A stretch of 48,424 nucleotides of DNA. It comes from an uncultured Lactobacillus sp. (lineage in GTDB: Bacteria > Bacillota > Bacilli > Lactobacillales > Lactobacillaceae). The stretch covers positions 1 to 48,424 of the forward strand of contig NZ_CALYQV010000008.1 in assembly GCF_945290125.1 (NCBI RefSeq), read 5' to 3'. The number at the start of each line of letters is the position of its first letter. Position 1 is the stretch's first letter. The translations under genes were made by a program, and so were the position numbers. Below are positions 25,456 to 34,525 of this stretch, piece by piece. The notes beneath the pieces were generated by a model. It made no database searches, was not told the origin of the DNA, and worked only from the letters and a program-made list of their open reading frames with translations.

Positions 25456-26094
25456 ATGTTAAAAGAAGCATGTGTAGAAAATTTTGCTAAAGTTCCTTAT
25501 GTAATTAATAAAGGTGCTGACAGAATTGAACTAAATAATAATTTAGCATTAGGTGGCACCACGCCTTCTTATGGGGTAATCGAAAAAGCAGTTACTTATG
25601 CCTCTAATTTTCAAATACCTGTTATTGTGATGATTAGGCCAAGGGGTGGAAATTTTTGTTACAGTGAAAGTGAAATAGAAATTATGGCCAGTGATTTAGA
25701 AATAGCAGCTAAATTAGGTGCTCAAGGAGTTGCCTTTGGCTGTTTAACCGCTCAAAATCATTTGGATAAAGCAAAAATGGAGCGTCTTATTTCACTAGCC
25801 AGATCTTTAAATATTGATGTTGTCATGCACATGGCTTATGACGCAATACCTTTAACTGAGCAAGAAGAAGAACTAAACTGGTTAGTGAGTAAAGGTATCA
25901 AGAGAATTTTGACACATGGTGGTGATTTATCAACTCCTATTTTAAAAACTGTTTCTCATTTAAAAGAAATTATTAACTGGGCAAACGGCAAGATAGAAAT
26001 ATTACCAGGTGGCGGCATTACCGCCAAAAATAGAAGTCTAATTGCTGAAAGATTGCATGTAGACCAGTTACATGGTACAAAAATTGTGGAATGA
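25456..26094 (+). CDS. cutC: CutC family protein
   Basis: 212 residues, a TIM-barrel of the CutC family, once linked to copper tolerance but of unclear biochemical role. Diagnostic stretches: KEACVENFAKVPYVINKGADRIELNNNLALGGTTPS, VMIRPRGGNFCYSESE, GVAFGCLTA, HMAYDA, ILTHGG and ILPGGGIT. The 212 residues are near the short end of the family. AGAAAGTGAAG precedes the ATG. Second gene of the asparaginase unit. Confidence 0.9.
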   Translation: MLKEACVENFAKVPYVINKGADRIELNNNLALGGTTPSYGVIEKAVTYASNFQIPVIVMIRPRGGNFCYSESEIEIMASDLEIAAKLGAQGVAFGCLTAQNHLDKAKMERLISLARSLNIDVVMHMAYDAIPLTEQEEELNWLVSKGIKRILTHGGDLSTPILKTVSHLKEIINWANGKIEILPGGGITAKNRSLIAERLHVDQLHGTKIVE

Positions 26095-26256
26095 AATTAA
26101 TTTTGTTTTTAACACAGGTAAAAATTTGATTACTGAAAAATAATTGCACATCAAAATATACAGCCATTGAAAGCAATAAAGCATTAGTTTTATTTGTTTA
26201 CAGAAGCTAAAATAAAAGCATTAGGTATTGACTTAATCATTTCACTAAAAATTTAG

Positions 26257-26572
26257 TTGACAGGAAATAAGTCATTGATTAAAATATCTTTAATATTGAT
26301 AAAGCGATGAAAAGATAAGTAAGTTTGCAAGTAACGTTTTAGAGAGTCCTGTTGCTGAAAAGGGACCGTGATGGTAAGCTGAAAGTAACTTTGAGCTATA
26401 TGGTGAATGTTAGTAGCTATTATTGGGTACACCCATTAACGTGTTAGCGTATCGCAGTATGCCGTACGTGAAGTGACTGTGTATTTTATCGTCTTTTAGT
26501 GATAATTATTGCAGTAATTTAGGTGGTACCGTGCTTAAGCACCCTTGATTTTCAAATCAAGGGTGCTTTTTT
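26257..26572 (+). promoter_or_regulatory. T-box leader of brnQ with promoter and terminator
   Basis: Promoter: perfect TTGACA (26257-26262), 17 bases, TAAAAT (26280-26285). Leader: AGAGAG motif at 26341-26346, T-box core AGGTGGTACCGTG (26521-26533) and terminator AAGCACCCTTGATTT/AATCAAGGGTGCTTTTTT (to 26572). AGTTTGC pairs with GTAAGCT in stem I; below it the loop reads GAAAGTAA, giving GUA (Val) at 26385-26387 by analogy with the metQ leader. The gap 26095-26256 holds nothing else that I recognise. Confidence 0.85.
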
Positions 26573-26642
26573 ATTTTCTAAATAAAATTTATCAAGGCCC
26601 TTTATCTATATTAAGCGTTTATATTTATCAGGAGGAACTGTA

Positions 26643-28016
26643 ATGGAAGAAATTGAAAGAGATGTTAATACCAAGCCTTTATCTTGGAAACAATATTTAG
26701 TAGTTGCATCATTGCTATTCGGTCTATTTTTTGGTGCAGGTAATCTGATTTTCCCAATTCATTTAGGCCAGCTTTCAGGAGCAAATTGGGGAATGGCCAC
26801 TTTTGGCTTTTTAGTAACGGCTGTGCTTTTGCCACTATTAGCTGTTTTAGCTATTAGTGCCAGTCATGCTAAGGGGGTTTATGATATTGGTAAACCTTTG
26901 GGAAATAGTTTTGCTCTTGCGTTTATGGTTTTAATCCACTTGACACTAGGACCATTATTTGCCACACCACGGACCGCGAGTATTTCCTTTTCAGTTGGCT
27001 TGCAACCGGTATTGCCGAAATCGGCAACTAAGCCAGCACTTTTAATATTCTCGGCAATATTTTTCATTTTGGCTTTTATTATTTCTTATAAGCAATCTAC
27101 GATTTTGACTAGTATTGGTAAAATTTTAAATCCTTTGTTTTTATTACTGTTATTTTCAGTTTTTTTATTAGCTGCAATTTCACCAATGGGTGCTGCCAGA
27201 AATCAAAATGTTACCGCGGCTTATCAAAGTGCGCCTTTCTTTAATGGCTTTTTAGAAGGATATAACACTATGGATGCACTGGCTGGTTTGGCTTTCGGCT
27301 ATACAATAGTTTCAGCCGTAAGACAACTTGGTAAAACTTCTGCGAAAAGTAACGCAAAAGTGACTGCCAGAGCTGGTGTGATTGCTACAGGTGCAATTGG
27401 CATCATTTACGTTGGTTTAATTTGGGTTGGAGCAACGACATTAAATCAATTTAAAATTTCTGCTGAAGGAGGAACTGTCTTTAACCAAATTGTTACATAT
27501 TATCTGGGTGACTTTGGTCATGCTTTACTTGCTACGTTAGTTACATTAACCTGTTTAACTACTGCAGTCGGTTTAATTGCCGCATTCGCGCAAGACTTTC
27601 ACCGCAGTTTTAGTAAAATTAGTTACCATGGTTGGCTGACAATTATGACTATTGTTTCCTTCATTACTGCTAATTTTGGTTTAGACACAATTATTTCCTG
27701 GTCAACACCAATGTTAATGTTTTTATATCCAATCGCTATGGTATTGATTATATTGTCAATTTGTGGTTCCTTATTTGACCATGATCCAGTTGTTTACTTT
27801 TGGGGTATCGCCTTTACTTTTATTCCGGCCGTTTTCGATATGATTGCGTCTTTTCCTGCGCTAGTTAGCAAACAAGCCTGGGCACTACAATTAAGAGCAT
27901 TCCAATTACAATTTCTTCCTTTTGCGGACATAGGTATGGATTGGGTTATTCCAGCGGTTATCGGTTTAGCAATCGGTTTAATCATCCATTTTTATCATAA
28001 GCAAAAAAGTAATTAA
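26643..28016 (+). CDS. brnQ: Branched-chain amino acid transport carrier BrnQ
   Basis: 457 residues with about 12 membrane spans. It imports leucine, isoleucine and valine with a cation. The family start GLFFGAGNLIFPIHLGQLSG, ATPRTASISFSVG, GYNTMDALAGLAFG and TCLTTAVGLIAAFAQDF are diagnostic. CAGGAGGAAC precedes the ATG. It is the single gene controlled by the T-box directly upstream; azlCD in the same window exports this class. Confidence 0.95.
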   Translation: MEEIERDVNTKPLSWKQYLVVASLLFGLFFGAGNLIFPIHLGQLSGANWGMATFGFLVTAVLLPLLAVLAISASHAKGVYDIGKPLGNSFALAFMVLIHLTLGPLFATPRTASISFSVGLQPVLPKSATKPALLIFSAIFFILAFIISYKQSTILTSIGKILNPLFLLLLFSVFLLAAISPMGAARNQNVTAAYQSAPFFNGFLEGYNTMDALAGLAFGYTIVSAVRQLGKTSAKSNAKVTARAGVIATGAIGIIYVGLIWVGATTLNQFKISAEGGTVFNQIVTYYLGDFGHALLATLVTLTCLTTAVGLIAAFAQDFHRSFSKISYHGWLTIMTIVSFITANFGLDTIISWSTPMLMFLYPIAMVLIILSICGSLFDHDPVVYFWGIAFTFIPAVFDMIASFPALVSKQAWALQLRAFQLQFLPFADIGMDWVIPAVIGLAIGLIIHFYHKQKSN

Positions 28017-28117
28017 TTGTGTAAATATTGTTCGATTTCTCAAGCGCATCTTTTGACAACAACTGTTTATAAAAGTAGATTAAAGAAAAAGCAATCTGTT
28101 TAATATAAAAGGTAGGA

Positions 28118-30169
28118 TTGAGTAATTTGAATAATATGAACATGAATCATAGTGAAAATATGAATCATTCAATGAACGCTGATTCTTCAATGAAAATGGG
28201 AAATCAGGACATGATGATGCATGGCGGTCATATGATGCATATGGGTAATTTGAAAAGAAAGTTTTGGCTTTCATTAATATTATCTTTGCCAATTATCTTT
28301 TTGTCGCCTGCAATGGGAGTTCATTTGCCATTTCAATTTTCATTTCCAGGTTCTGAATGGGTTGTAGCCATTTTTGCCACAATTCTTTACTTCTATGGCG
28401 GTGAGCCCTTCTTATCAGGTGCATTTTATGAAATAAAAGCAAAAAAGCCAGAAATGATGACTTTGATTTCTTTAGGGATTACTACTGCTTATATTTATAG
28501 TATTTATGCTTTCGTTGAAAACAATTTACTAAACAGCAAAGTTCATGTAATGGATTTCTTTTGGGAATTGGCAACTTTAATTTTAATTATGCTTTTAGGA
28601 CATTGGATTGAAATGAAGTCCGTAATGAATGCGAATAGCTCAGTTCATGATTTGGCAAAACTTCTGCCAGATAAAGTTCACGTTCAAAATAATGGCCGAA
28701 CTGAAGACGTAGCAATTAATGCTGTCCAAAAAAATGCTGTTATATTAGTCAAAGCCGGTGAAAGTATCCCACTTGATGGCGTGGTATTAAATGGTTCAAG
28801 TCAAGTAAATGAATCGCTCGTCACTGGAGAATCGAGTGCAGTTACGCGCAAAGAAAATGACAAGGTAATTGGTGGCTCAATAAATGGCTCTGGTACTTTA
28901 ACTGTCAAAGTTACTAGCTCCGCAAATTCAGGCTTCTTGGCCAATGTTAATAAGTTAGTGCAATCTTCTCAAATGAATAAATCGCGGTTGCAAAACTTAG
29001 CCGATCGGGTTTCCCGCTGGTTATTTTATGCTGCTCTTATTTTTGGTATTATAGCTTTAATTGTTTGGACTAGCTTACGCGGAATTTCTGGTGGTCTTGA
29101 ACGGATGGTAACTGTGTTAGTTATTGCTTGTCCTCATGCACTCGGTTTGGCTATTCCTTTAGTAAATGCTAAGAGTACCTCAATCGGTGCTAAAAATGGC
29201 TTATTGATCAGAAATCGCAACGTGATCAGCGTCAGCTCTAAAATTAATTATTTGCTTTTAGATAAAACTGGCACTCTGACGGAAGGCAAGTTTCAAGTGC
29301 GCAAATGTGACAGCTTGAATAAGTCGTACAGTGCAGATGAAGTAATTAAACTGATCGCTTCACTTGAGCAAGATTCTAATCACCCGATTGCGCAAAGCAT
29401 TTTACAGTTTGCTAAGGAAAAAAATATTGAGCTCTATCCATTGTCAAATAGTAAGTCTTTGGATGGTAAAGGAGTCTCTGGAACTTTAAATGGAAAGGAA
29501 TATCAACTTGTAAAAGAAAAAGCTGCTAGAAGTTTGGTGGGTCATTTCCCGGAAATTGATGCTTTAAACTACACTTCCAGCTATTTAGTTGCAGGAAATG
29601 AGCTTATAGGTTATGTAGCAGTTGGTGATGAAATAAAGAAAAATGCAGCAGCTTTAATTAAGCAAATTAAAGATCTTAACATTACACCGGTGATACTAAC
29701 TGGTGATAATGAAAAAGTTGCTCAGAGTATTGCGCAGAAACTTAAAATTTCTGAGGTTCACTCAGGCTTAATGCCAGATGACAAGCAAAAAATTGTCGCA
29801 CAGCTTCAAGAAAAAGGAAACAAAGTCATGATGGTGGGAGATGGGATAAATGATGCTCCTAGCTTAGCTAAAGCTGACATTGGTGTCGCTATAGGAGCAG
29901 GAACTGATGTTGCCGTGGACTCAGCTGATGTTGTTTTAGTGAACAGTGAACCATTTGATATTATCAGTTTCCTCAACCTTGCACAGCATACTCAAAGAAA
30001 AACCATTGAAAACTTATGGTGGGGAGCAGGCTACAATATCATAGCTTTACCACTGGCAGCAGGTATACTTGCACCTTGGGAAATTTTGCTATCGCCGGCT
30101 GTTGGAGCGATTTTTATGTCATTGTCAACGGTCATCGTAGCTATTAATGCTGAAACACTAAAAATATAA
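28118..30169 (+). CDS. copB: CopB-type copper-exporting P-type ATPase
   Basis: 683 residues. A Met/His-rich N-terminus (residues 1-43, many MxM and HxxM) replaces the HMA domains; the metal site is CPH (338-340), marking subgroup IB-3 (CopB) that exports Cu2+/Ag+. The phosphorylation Asp is 382 in DKTGTLTEG, TGES is at 236-239, and NHPIAQSI and GDGINDAPSLA are intact. The start is a TTG: 28118, or 28127 with better spacing from AGGA (28114-28117), both in frame. No CopY-type repressor or chaperone gene is adjacent. Confidence 0.92.
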   Translation: MSNLNNMNMNHSENMNHSMNADSSMKMGNQDMMMHGGHMMHMGNLKRKFWLSLILSLPIIFLSPAMGVHLPFQFSFPGSEWVVAIFATILYFYGGEPFLSGAFYEIKAKKPEMMTLISLGITTAYIYSIYAFVENNLLNSKVHVMDFFWELATLILIMLLGHWIEMKSVMNANSSVHDLAKLLPDKVHVQNNGRTEDVAINAVQKNAVILVKAGESIPLDGVVLNGSSQVNESLVTGESSAVTRKENDKVIGGSINGSGTLTVKVTSSANSGFLANVNKLVQSSQMNKSRLQNLADRVSRWLFYAALIFGIIALIVWTSLRGISGGLERMVTVLVIACPHALGLAIPLVNAKSTSIGAKNGLLIRNRNVISVSSKINYLLLDKTGTLTEGKFQVRKCDSLNKSYSADEVIKLIASLEQDSNHPIAQSILQFAKEKNIELYPLSNSKSLDGKGVSGTLNGKEYQLVKEKAARSLVGHFPEIDALNYTSSYLVAGNELIGYVAVGDEIKKNAAALIKQIKDLNITPVILTGDNEKVAQSIAQKLKISEVHSGLMPDDKQKIVAQLQEKGNKVMMVGDGINDAPSLAKADIGVAIGAGTDVAVDSADVVLVNSEPFDIISFLNLAQHTQRKTIENLWWGAGYNIIALPLAAGILAPWEILLSPAVGAIFMSLSTVIVAINAETLKI

Positions 30170-30178
30170 AATTCTAAT

Positions 30179-30205
30179 TAAGGCACTTAATAAGAGTGCT
30201 TTTTT
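30179..30205 (+). terminator. Intrinsic terminator after copB
   Basis: Stem AGGCACT / AGTGCTT followed by T6; only five or six pairs. Confidence 0.6.
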
Positions 30206-30261
30206 GATAAAATAAAATTAATTTTAAAATTTCAAAATGATACCCCTTTTATTTTAAAATA

Positions 30262-30290
30262 TTGAAAATAAGACTAAAAACTTGTATTAT
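30262..30290 (+). promoter_or_regulatory. Promoter of fumC-frdA
   Basis: TTGAAA (30262-30267), 17-base spacer, TATTAT (30285-30290), 65 bases before the ATG. Confidence 0.6.
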
Positions 30291-30355
30291 GAGTGCATGA
30301 GAATATTACTGCTTTTAATGGCTAAAATACTAACATTTGAAAAAGGAGATTTAGT

Positions 30356-31759
30356 ATGAGTAAAGAAGAATACCGTGTTGAAAGTGATACAATTGGCCCC
30401 GTTAAAATTCCTAAAGATGCATTGTGGGGTCCTCAAACTGAAAGAAGTCGTAACAATTTTCCCAGTGGTGAATTAATGCCGCTTGCAATTATTCGTGCTT
30501 TTTTACATTTAAAAAAAGCTGCAGCTGAATCGAATGTAGAAGTTGGCGCTGAACCAGCAGAAAAAGGGCAGGCTATTGAGGAAGCAATAGATCAACTATT
30601 AAAATTAGATGATCATGAATTGCGTCAAGATTTTCCTTTACACGTATTACAAACCGGTTCTGGTACTCAGAGCAATATGAACGTTAACGAAGTAGTAGCA
30701 AATCTAGCTAACAAGATGTACCCAAATTTGGATATTTTACCCAATGATGACGTTAACAGAGGGCAATCTTCAAACGATACTTATCCAACAGCAATGAATA
30801 TTGTGGCAGTTGAAGCTTTAGATAAGCTTGAACCTGCCGTGCAACATTTAATTGACGAACTCAAAATTAAGCAGACCAAATATTGGCAAACCGTCAAAGT
30901 TGGCCGTACTCACTTGCAAGATGCTACTCCGATAACTTTTGGGCAGGAGATTTCAGGTTATATTTCAGCTTTAAAACATGATTTATCTTATATCCAAGAG
31001 CTTAAGCCTACATTATATGAACTGGCAATCGGTGGTACTGCTGTTGGAACAGGCCTTAATGCTGCACCTGGAATGACTGTCAAAATTGCTGACAAACTAT
31101 CTCAAGTTTACGGCCATGATTTTAAAGTTAATACCAATAAATTTTGGGGTTTAGCTCATCATTCTGGCATAGATGTTGTCCATGGTGCTTTAAAAACTTT
31201 GGCTGCCGACATGTTTAAGATAGCCCAAGATATAAGATTCTTGGCATCAGGTCCAAGGGCAGGCTATCATGAACTTAATATTCCGGCCAATGAACCGGGT
31301 TCTTCGATTATGCCTGGCAAAGTTAATCCTACACAAGCTGAGGCCGTGACTATGGCAGCTGCAAAAGTTTTTGGCAATGATACTACTATCACTTTTGCTT
31401 GTTCTCAGGGTAATTTTGAAATGAATGTTTATAAAACTGTCATGATCACAGCTTTTCTGGATTCTTGTGACATTTTAACCGGTACCATTAAAGGTTTTGC
31501 TGATAAAATGATTGCCGGCTTAACAGTAAATGCTGCAAAAATGGACAATTTACTTGAAAGTTCTTTGATGACAGTGACGGCTTTGTCACCTCATATTGGC
31601 TATCATGCAGCTGCTAAGATTGCACAGACTGCGGATAAAGAAGGAACAACGCTTAAAGAAGCAGCCCTTAAAAGTGGCAAATTAACCAAAAAGGAATATG
31701 ATGAATGGATGGATTATATGGAGATGACCAATATATCTCAGACTAATCCTGAAAAATAA
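30356..31759 (+). CDS. fumC: Fumarate hydratase class II
   Basis: 467 residues. Interconverts malate and fumarate. The signature loop GSSIMPGKVNPTQ and the start YRVESDTIGPVKIPKDALWGPQT, plus NDVNRGQSSNDTYPTAMN and KVGRTHLQDATPITFGQE, place it in the fumarase C branch rather than aspartase. It is oxygen-stable, with no iron-sulfur cluster. AAAGGAG precedes the ATG; frdA follows after 30 bases. In this context it dehydrates malate to fumarate. Confidence 0.95.
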   Translation: MSKEEYRVESDTIGPVKIPKDALWGPQTERSRNNFPSGELMPLAIIRAFLHLKKAAAESNVEVGAEPAEKGQAIEEAIDQLLKLDDHELRQDFPLHVLQTGSGTQSNMNVNEVVANLANKMYPNLDILPNDDVNRGQSSNDTYPTAMNIVAVEALDKLEPAVQHLIDELKIKQTKYWQTVKVGRTHLQDATPITFGQEISGYISALKHDLSYIQELKPTLYELAIGGTAVGTGLNAAPGMTVKIADKLSQVYGHDFKVNTNKFWGLAHHSGIDVVHGALKTLAADMFKIAQDIRFLASGPRAGYHELNIPANEPGSSIMPGKVNPTQAEAVTMAAAKVFGNDTTITFACSQGNFEMNVYKTVMITAFLDSCDILTGTIKGFADKMIAGLTVNAAKMDNLLESSLMTVTALSPHIGYHAAAKIAQTADKEGTTLKEAALKSGKLTKKEYDEWMDYMEMTNISQTNPEK

Positions 31760-31789
31760 ATCTTTTAAATTTCTGTAGAGGAGAAATCA

Positions 31790-33184
31790 ATGGGTAAATT
31801 TGTTTTTACGCCTAATAAGGCTTCTGAAATACAAGAAAGTTACGACGCAATTATAATCGGTGCAGGTGGTGCCGGCTTAACTGCAGCGATTCAGGCTCAT
31901 GAATTAGGACTGAATGTTGCTGTCTTTGAAAAGAATTCTGATTTAGGTGGGAATACAAACAGGGCTTCTTCTGGAATGAATGCTTCTGAAAGTCTTGTTC
32001 AAATAAAACAAGGAATCATAGATGATAAAGAAGATTTTTACCGTGAAACTCTCAAAGGCGGAGGAATGATGAATGACCGCGAACTTTTACGCTATTTTGT
32101 CGATCATTCTGCTCTTGCCATAGATTGGCTAAAAGATCACGGTATAGAGCTAACTAATTTAACTATTACAGGTGGGATGAGCAAAAAGAGAGCTCACCGT
32201 CCTGCTTCAATGGCACCGGTAGGCAATTATTTAGTAACTGGAGCTTTAAAGCAAATACAAAAAGATAAAATACCAGTTTTTAATAATGTAAAAGTAACTA
32301 AGCTTTTACAAGATAACAAACAGCAAGTAACTGGTGTTCAGGTTGATACTCTGAATGGACAAGTAAAAGTGAGTGCAAACGCTATTCTTTTAGCTTCTGG
32401 TGGCTTTGGTTCATCTAAAGAATTAATTAAAAAATATCGTCCTGACCTTGTAAATTATCAGACTACGAATCAGCCTGGTGCTACTGGCGATGGCTTAAAG
32501 CTTGCTAGTCAAATTGACGCTCAGTTAGAGCAAATGGACTTTATTCAAGTGCATCCAACTGCTCAAACTGATACTGACCACGTCTACTTGATAGGAGAAG
32601 GCTTAAGAGGAGAAGGAGCTATCCTCGTTAACAAATCTGGTAAAAGATTCGTCAACGAGTTAAGTACACGTAAAATTGTTTCTGACGCAATTAGCAACTT
32701 AGACGAAAACGGTGCTTTTTTGGTTTTCGATCAAGGTATTAGGAATAACTTTACTGCCGTTGAATTTTATGACCACGTAGGATTGGTTAGTCATGGGGAA
32801 TCAATTTCTGATCTAGCTCAAAATATTGGTGTCACAGCTTCGAACTTGAACGAGACTATTACTAATTGGAATGAGTCAGTCAGAAATAAAACAGATAAAG
32901 AATTTGGCAGAACAACGGGAATGGAGCATAAAATTGCGCAGGGACCATTCTTTGCAATTCATATTAACCCGGCTATTCACTATACTATGGGTGGTATCCA
33001 TATAAATCCCCAAACTGAAGTTTATGATACCGATGGCAATATAATTAAAGGCCTCTATGCTGCGGGAGAAGTTTCAGGCGGGTTACACGGAAATAATCGA
33101 ATTGGTGGCAACTCAATTGCTGAAACAGTCATTTTTGGTAGGCAGGCAGGAATACAAATGAGCAAGTTTGTCAAAAATCAATAA
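31790..33184 (+). CDS. Soluble fumarate reductase flavoprotein
   Basis: 464 residues. FAD-binding start YDAIIIGAGGAGLTAAIQAHELGL, then GGNTNRASSGMNASES, HPTAQ, GEGLRGEGAILVN, and the end MGGIHINP...GLYAAGEVSGGLHGNNRIGGNSIAE, as in flavocytochrome c-type fumarate reductases. It has no heme domain, no FMN-binding domain, no signal peptide and no iron-sulfur or membrane partner gene, so the electron donor is not evident. It reduces fumarate to succinate as a reducing-equivalent sink. GAGGAG lies upstream; co-transcribed with fumC. Confidence 0.9.
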   Translation: MGKFVFTPNKASEIQESYDAIIIGAGGAGLTAAIQAHELGLNVAVFEKNSDLGGNTNRASSGMNASESLVQIKQGIIDDKEDFYRETLKGGGMMNDRELLRYFVDHSALAIDWLKDHGIELTNLTITGGMSKKRAHRPASMAPVGNYLVTGALKQIQKDKIPVFNNVKVTKLLQDNKQQVTGVQVDTLNGQVKVSANAILLASGGFGSSKELIKKYRPDLVNYQTTNQPGATGDGLKLASQIDAQLEQMDFIQVHPTAQTDTDHVYLIGEGLRGEGAILVNKSGKRFVNELSTRKIVSDAISNLDENGAFLVFDQGIRNNFTAVEFYDHVGLVSHGESISDLAQNIGVTASNLNETITNWNESVRNKTDKEFGRTTGMEHKIAQGPFFAIHINPAIHYTMGGIHINPQTEVYDTDGNIIKGLYAAGEVSGGLHGNNRIGGNSIAETVIFGRQAGIQMSKFVKNQ

Positions 33185-33575
33185 CTATAATCAACTAAAC
33201 TAACGCTTAAAAAGTAACTGTCAGCTGGTGGCAATCTTGATAGTTTTTTCAGATTCCACGTTTTGTAAGTCGTGGTTTTGCAACTGATTTGTCTATTAAA
33301 ATTATAGCTTTACATAAACAAAATTATGTTTAATAAATTTCTAGCTCTTTGTCGTTTAGCAGCGGCGAAGGGTTTTTTGTTTTTGGTTTTAAAAAAACGC
33401 TATGTCAAAAATATTAATTTTTACCTTATTAACGAACCGAATTTTAAATATGTAAGACTTTTTTTATTTTTAAAAAATAAATTATTTATTTTAAATATTG
33501 CAAATATCAGAAATACAATTTATAATGTGGATGTAAAGGATTACATTTTTAGAAAATTCGAAAGGAAATGACTTA
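33185..33575. other. Gene-free region with terminators and the cit cluster promoter
   Basis: 391 bases. Terminator 33216-33249 (AACTGTCA/TGATAGTT, then T6) and a second weaker hairpin CCACG/CGTGG near 33256-33279 end frdA. An AT-rich 81-codon open frame (33326-33571) shows no protein-like composition and covers the promoter. The cit cluster promoter and palindrome are listed separately. Confidence 0.6.
33474..33526 (+). promoter_or_regulatory. Promoter and AT-rich palindrome of the citrate cluster
   Basis: TTGCAA (33498-33503), 17 bases, perfect TATAAT (33521-33526). Six bases upstream of the -35 lies a perfect 9-1-9 inverted repeat, AAAATAAAT-T-ATTTATTTT (33474-33492). This is the right place for an activator. 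SorC-type citrate activators (CitI of Weissella) bind AT-rich sites, so this is a candidate operator for the regulator at 41952. Confidence 0.6.
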
Positions 33576-34505
33576 ATGAATAAGAAAGTATTATTGGTTG
33601 GAGACGGAGCTGTAGGTTCAACTTTTGCAAATGATTTGCTGCAGCATACTAGCGTTGACGAGTTAGTAATCTGTGATGTGGTCAAGAAACGTCCGGTTGG
33701 AGACTCACTGGATTTGGAAGATATACTGCCTTTTACAGGTGAGTGTAATATTCATTCTGGTGAATACTCCGATGCAAAAGACGCTGCTGTGGTTGTTATT
33801 ACAGCAGGTGTTCCCCGCAAGCCAGGAGAGAGTCGGCTTGATCTTGTGAATAAAAATGTTAGCATCTTGAAAAGTATCATTCAACCAGTAGTCGAATCGG
33901 GTTTTGATGGTATTTTCCTAGTTTCTGCTAATCCAGTTGATATATTGACAACTTTAACTCAAAAACTATCTGGCTTTCCTAAAAATAAAGTAATAGGGAC
34001 GGGGACTTCGCTTGACACTGCTCGTTTAAAAGTAGATTTAGCTAGGAGATTAAATGTTCCTGTAGCTGAAATTAATTCTATGGTGTTGGGCGAACATGGT
34101 GATACATCATTTGAAAACTTTGACGAGTCAACTGTTAGCGGTAAATCACTAAAAGAATTTGCTAATATTGATAATGATATTTTGAACCAAGTGGAACTGA
34201 ATATTCGTCAAAAAGGTGGAAATATAATTGAAAATAAAGGTGCAACATTTTATGGCATCGCGATGATGTTAACGCAAATTGTTACTGCAATATTGACTAA
34301 TCGTTCACTTGCTTTGCCTTTATCTGCACCGATTAATGGTGAGTATGGTATTAAAAGCAATCTTTATTTAGGCACTCCTGCAGTAATCGACGGATCTGGA
34401 ATCAGTCAGGTAATTGAGACTGAACTTTCAGAGCCTGAAAAGGCAAAGATGGTGGACTCAGCTGCCAAAATGCAGGAAGTACTGAATAATATTGCTTTAG
34501 ATTAA
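33576..34505 (+). CDS. LDH-fold malate dehydrogenase (lactate-to-malate type)
   Basis: 309 residues of the lactate/malate dehydrogenase family: GDGAVGS (9-15), Asp34 for NAD, catalytic Arg87, Asn119, Asp147, Arg150 and His174 (GEHGD). Overall it looks like a Lactobacillus L-LDH (GESRLDLVNKN, SANPVD), but residue 81, which corresponds to LDH position 102, is Arg (GVPRKPGESRL) where lactate enzymes have Gln. Arg there is the textbook determinant of oxaloacetate/malate specificity. In this cluster it would turn oxaloacetate from citrate lyase into malate for fumarase. First gene after the cluster promoter; GAAAGGAAATG upstream. Confidence 0.88.
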   Translation: MNKKVLLVGDGAVGSTFANDLLQHTSVDELVICDVVKKRPVGDSLDLEDILPFTGECNIHSGEYSDAKDAAVVVITAGVPRKPGESRLDLVNKNVSILKSIIQPVVESGFDGIFLVSANPVDILTTLTQKLSGFPKNKVIGTGTSLDTARLKVDLARRLNVPVAEINSMVLGEHGDTSFENFDESTVSGKSLKEFANIDNDILNQVELNIRQKGGNIIENKGATFYGIAMMLTQIVTAILTNRSLALPLSAPINGEYGIKSNLYLGTPAVIDGSGISQVIETELSEPEKAKMVDSAAKMQEVLNNIALD

Positions 34506-34525
34506 TTAAAAAGAAGGCAAGAATA

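Noticed and set aside
33326-33571. 81-codon open frame before the cit cluster
   Set aside because: It is AT-driven, rich in K/N/F/L with no domain pattern, lacks a convincing ribosome site and covers the promoter and palindrome of the next gene.
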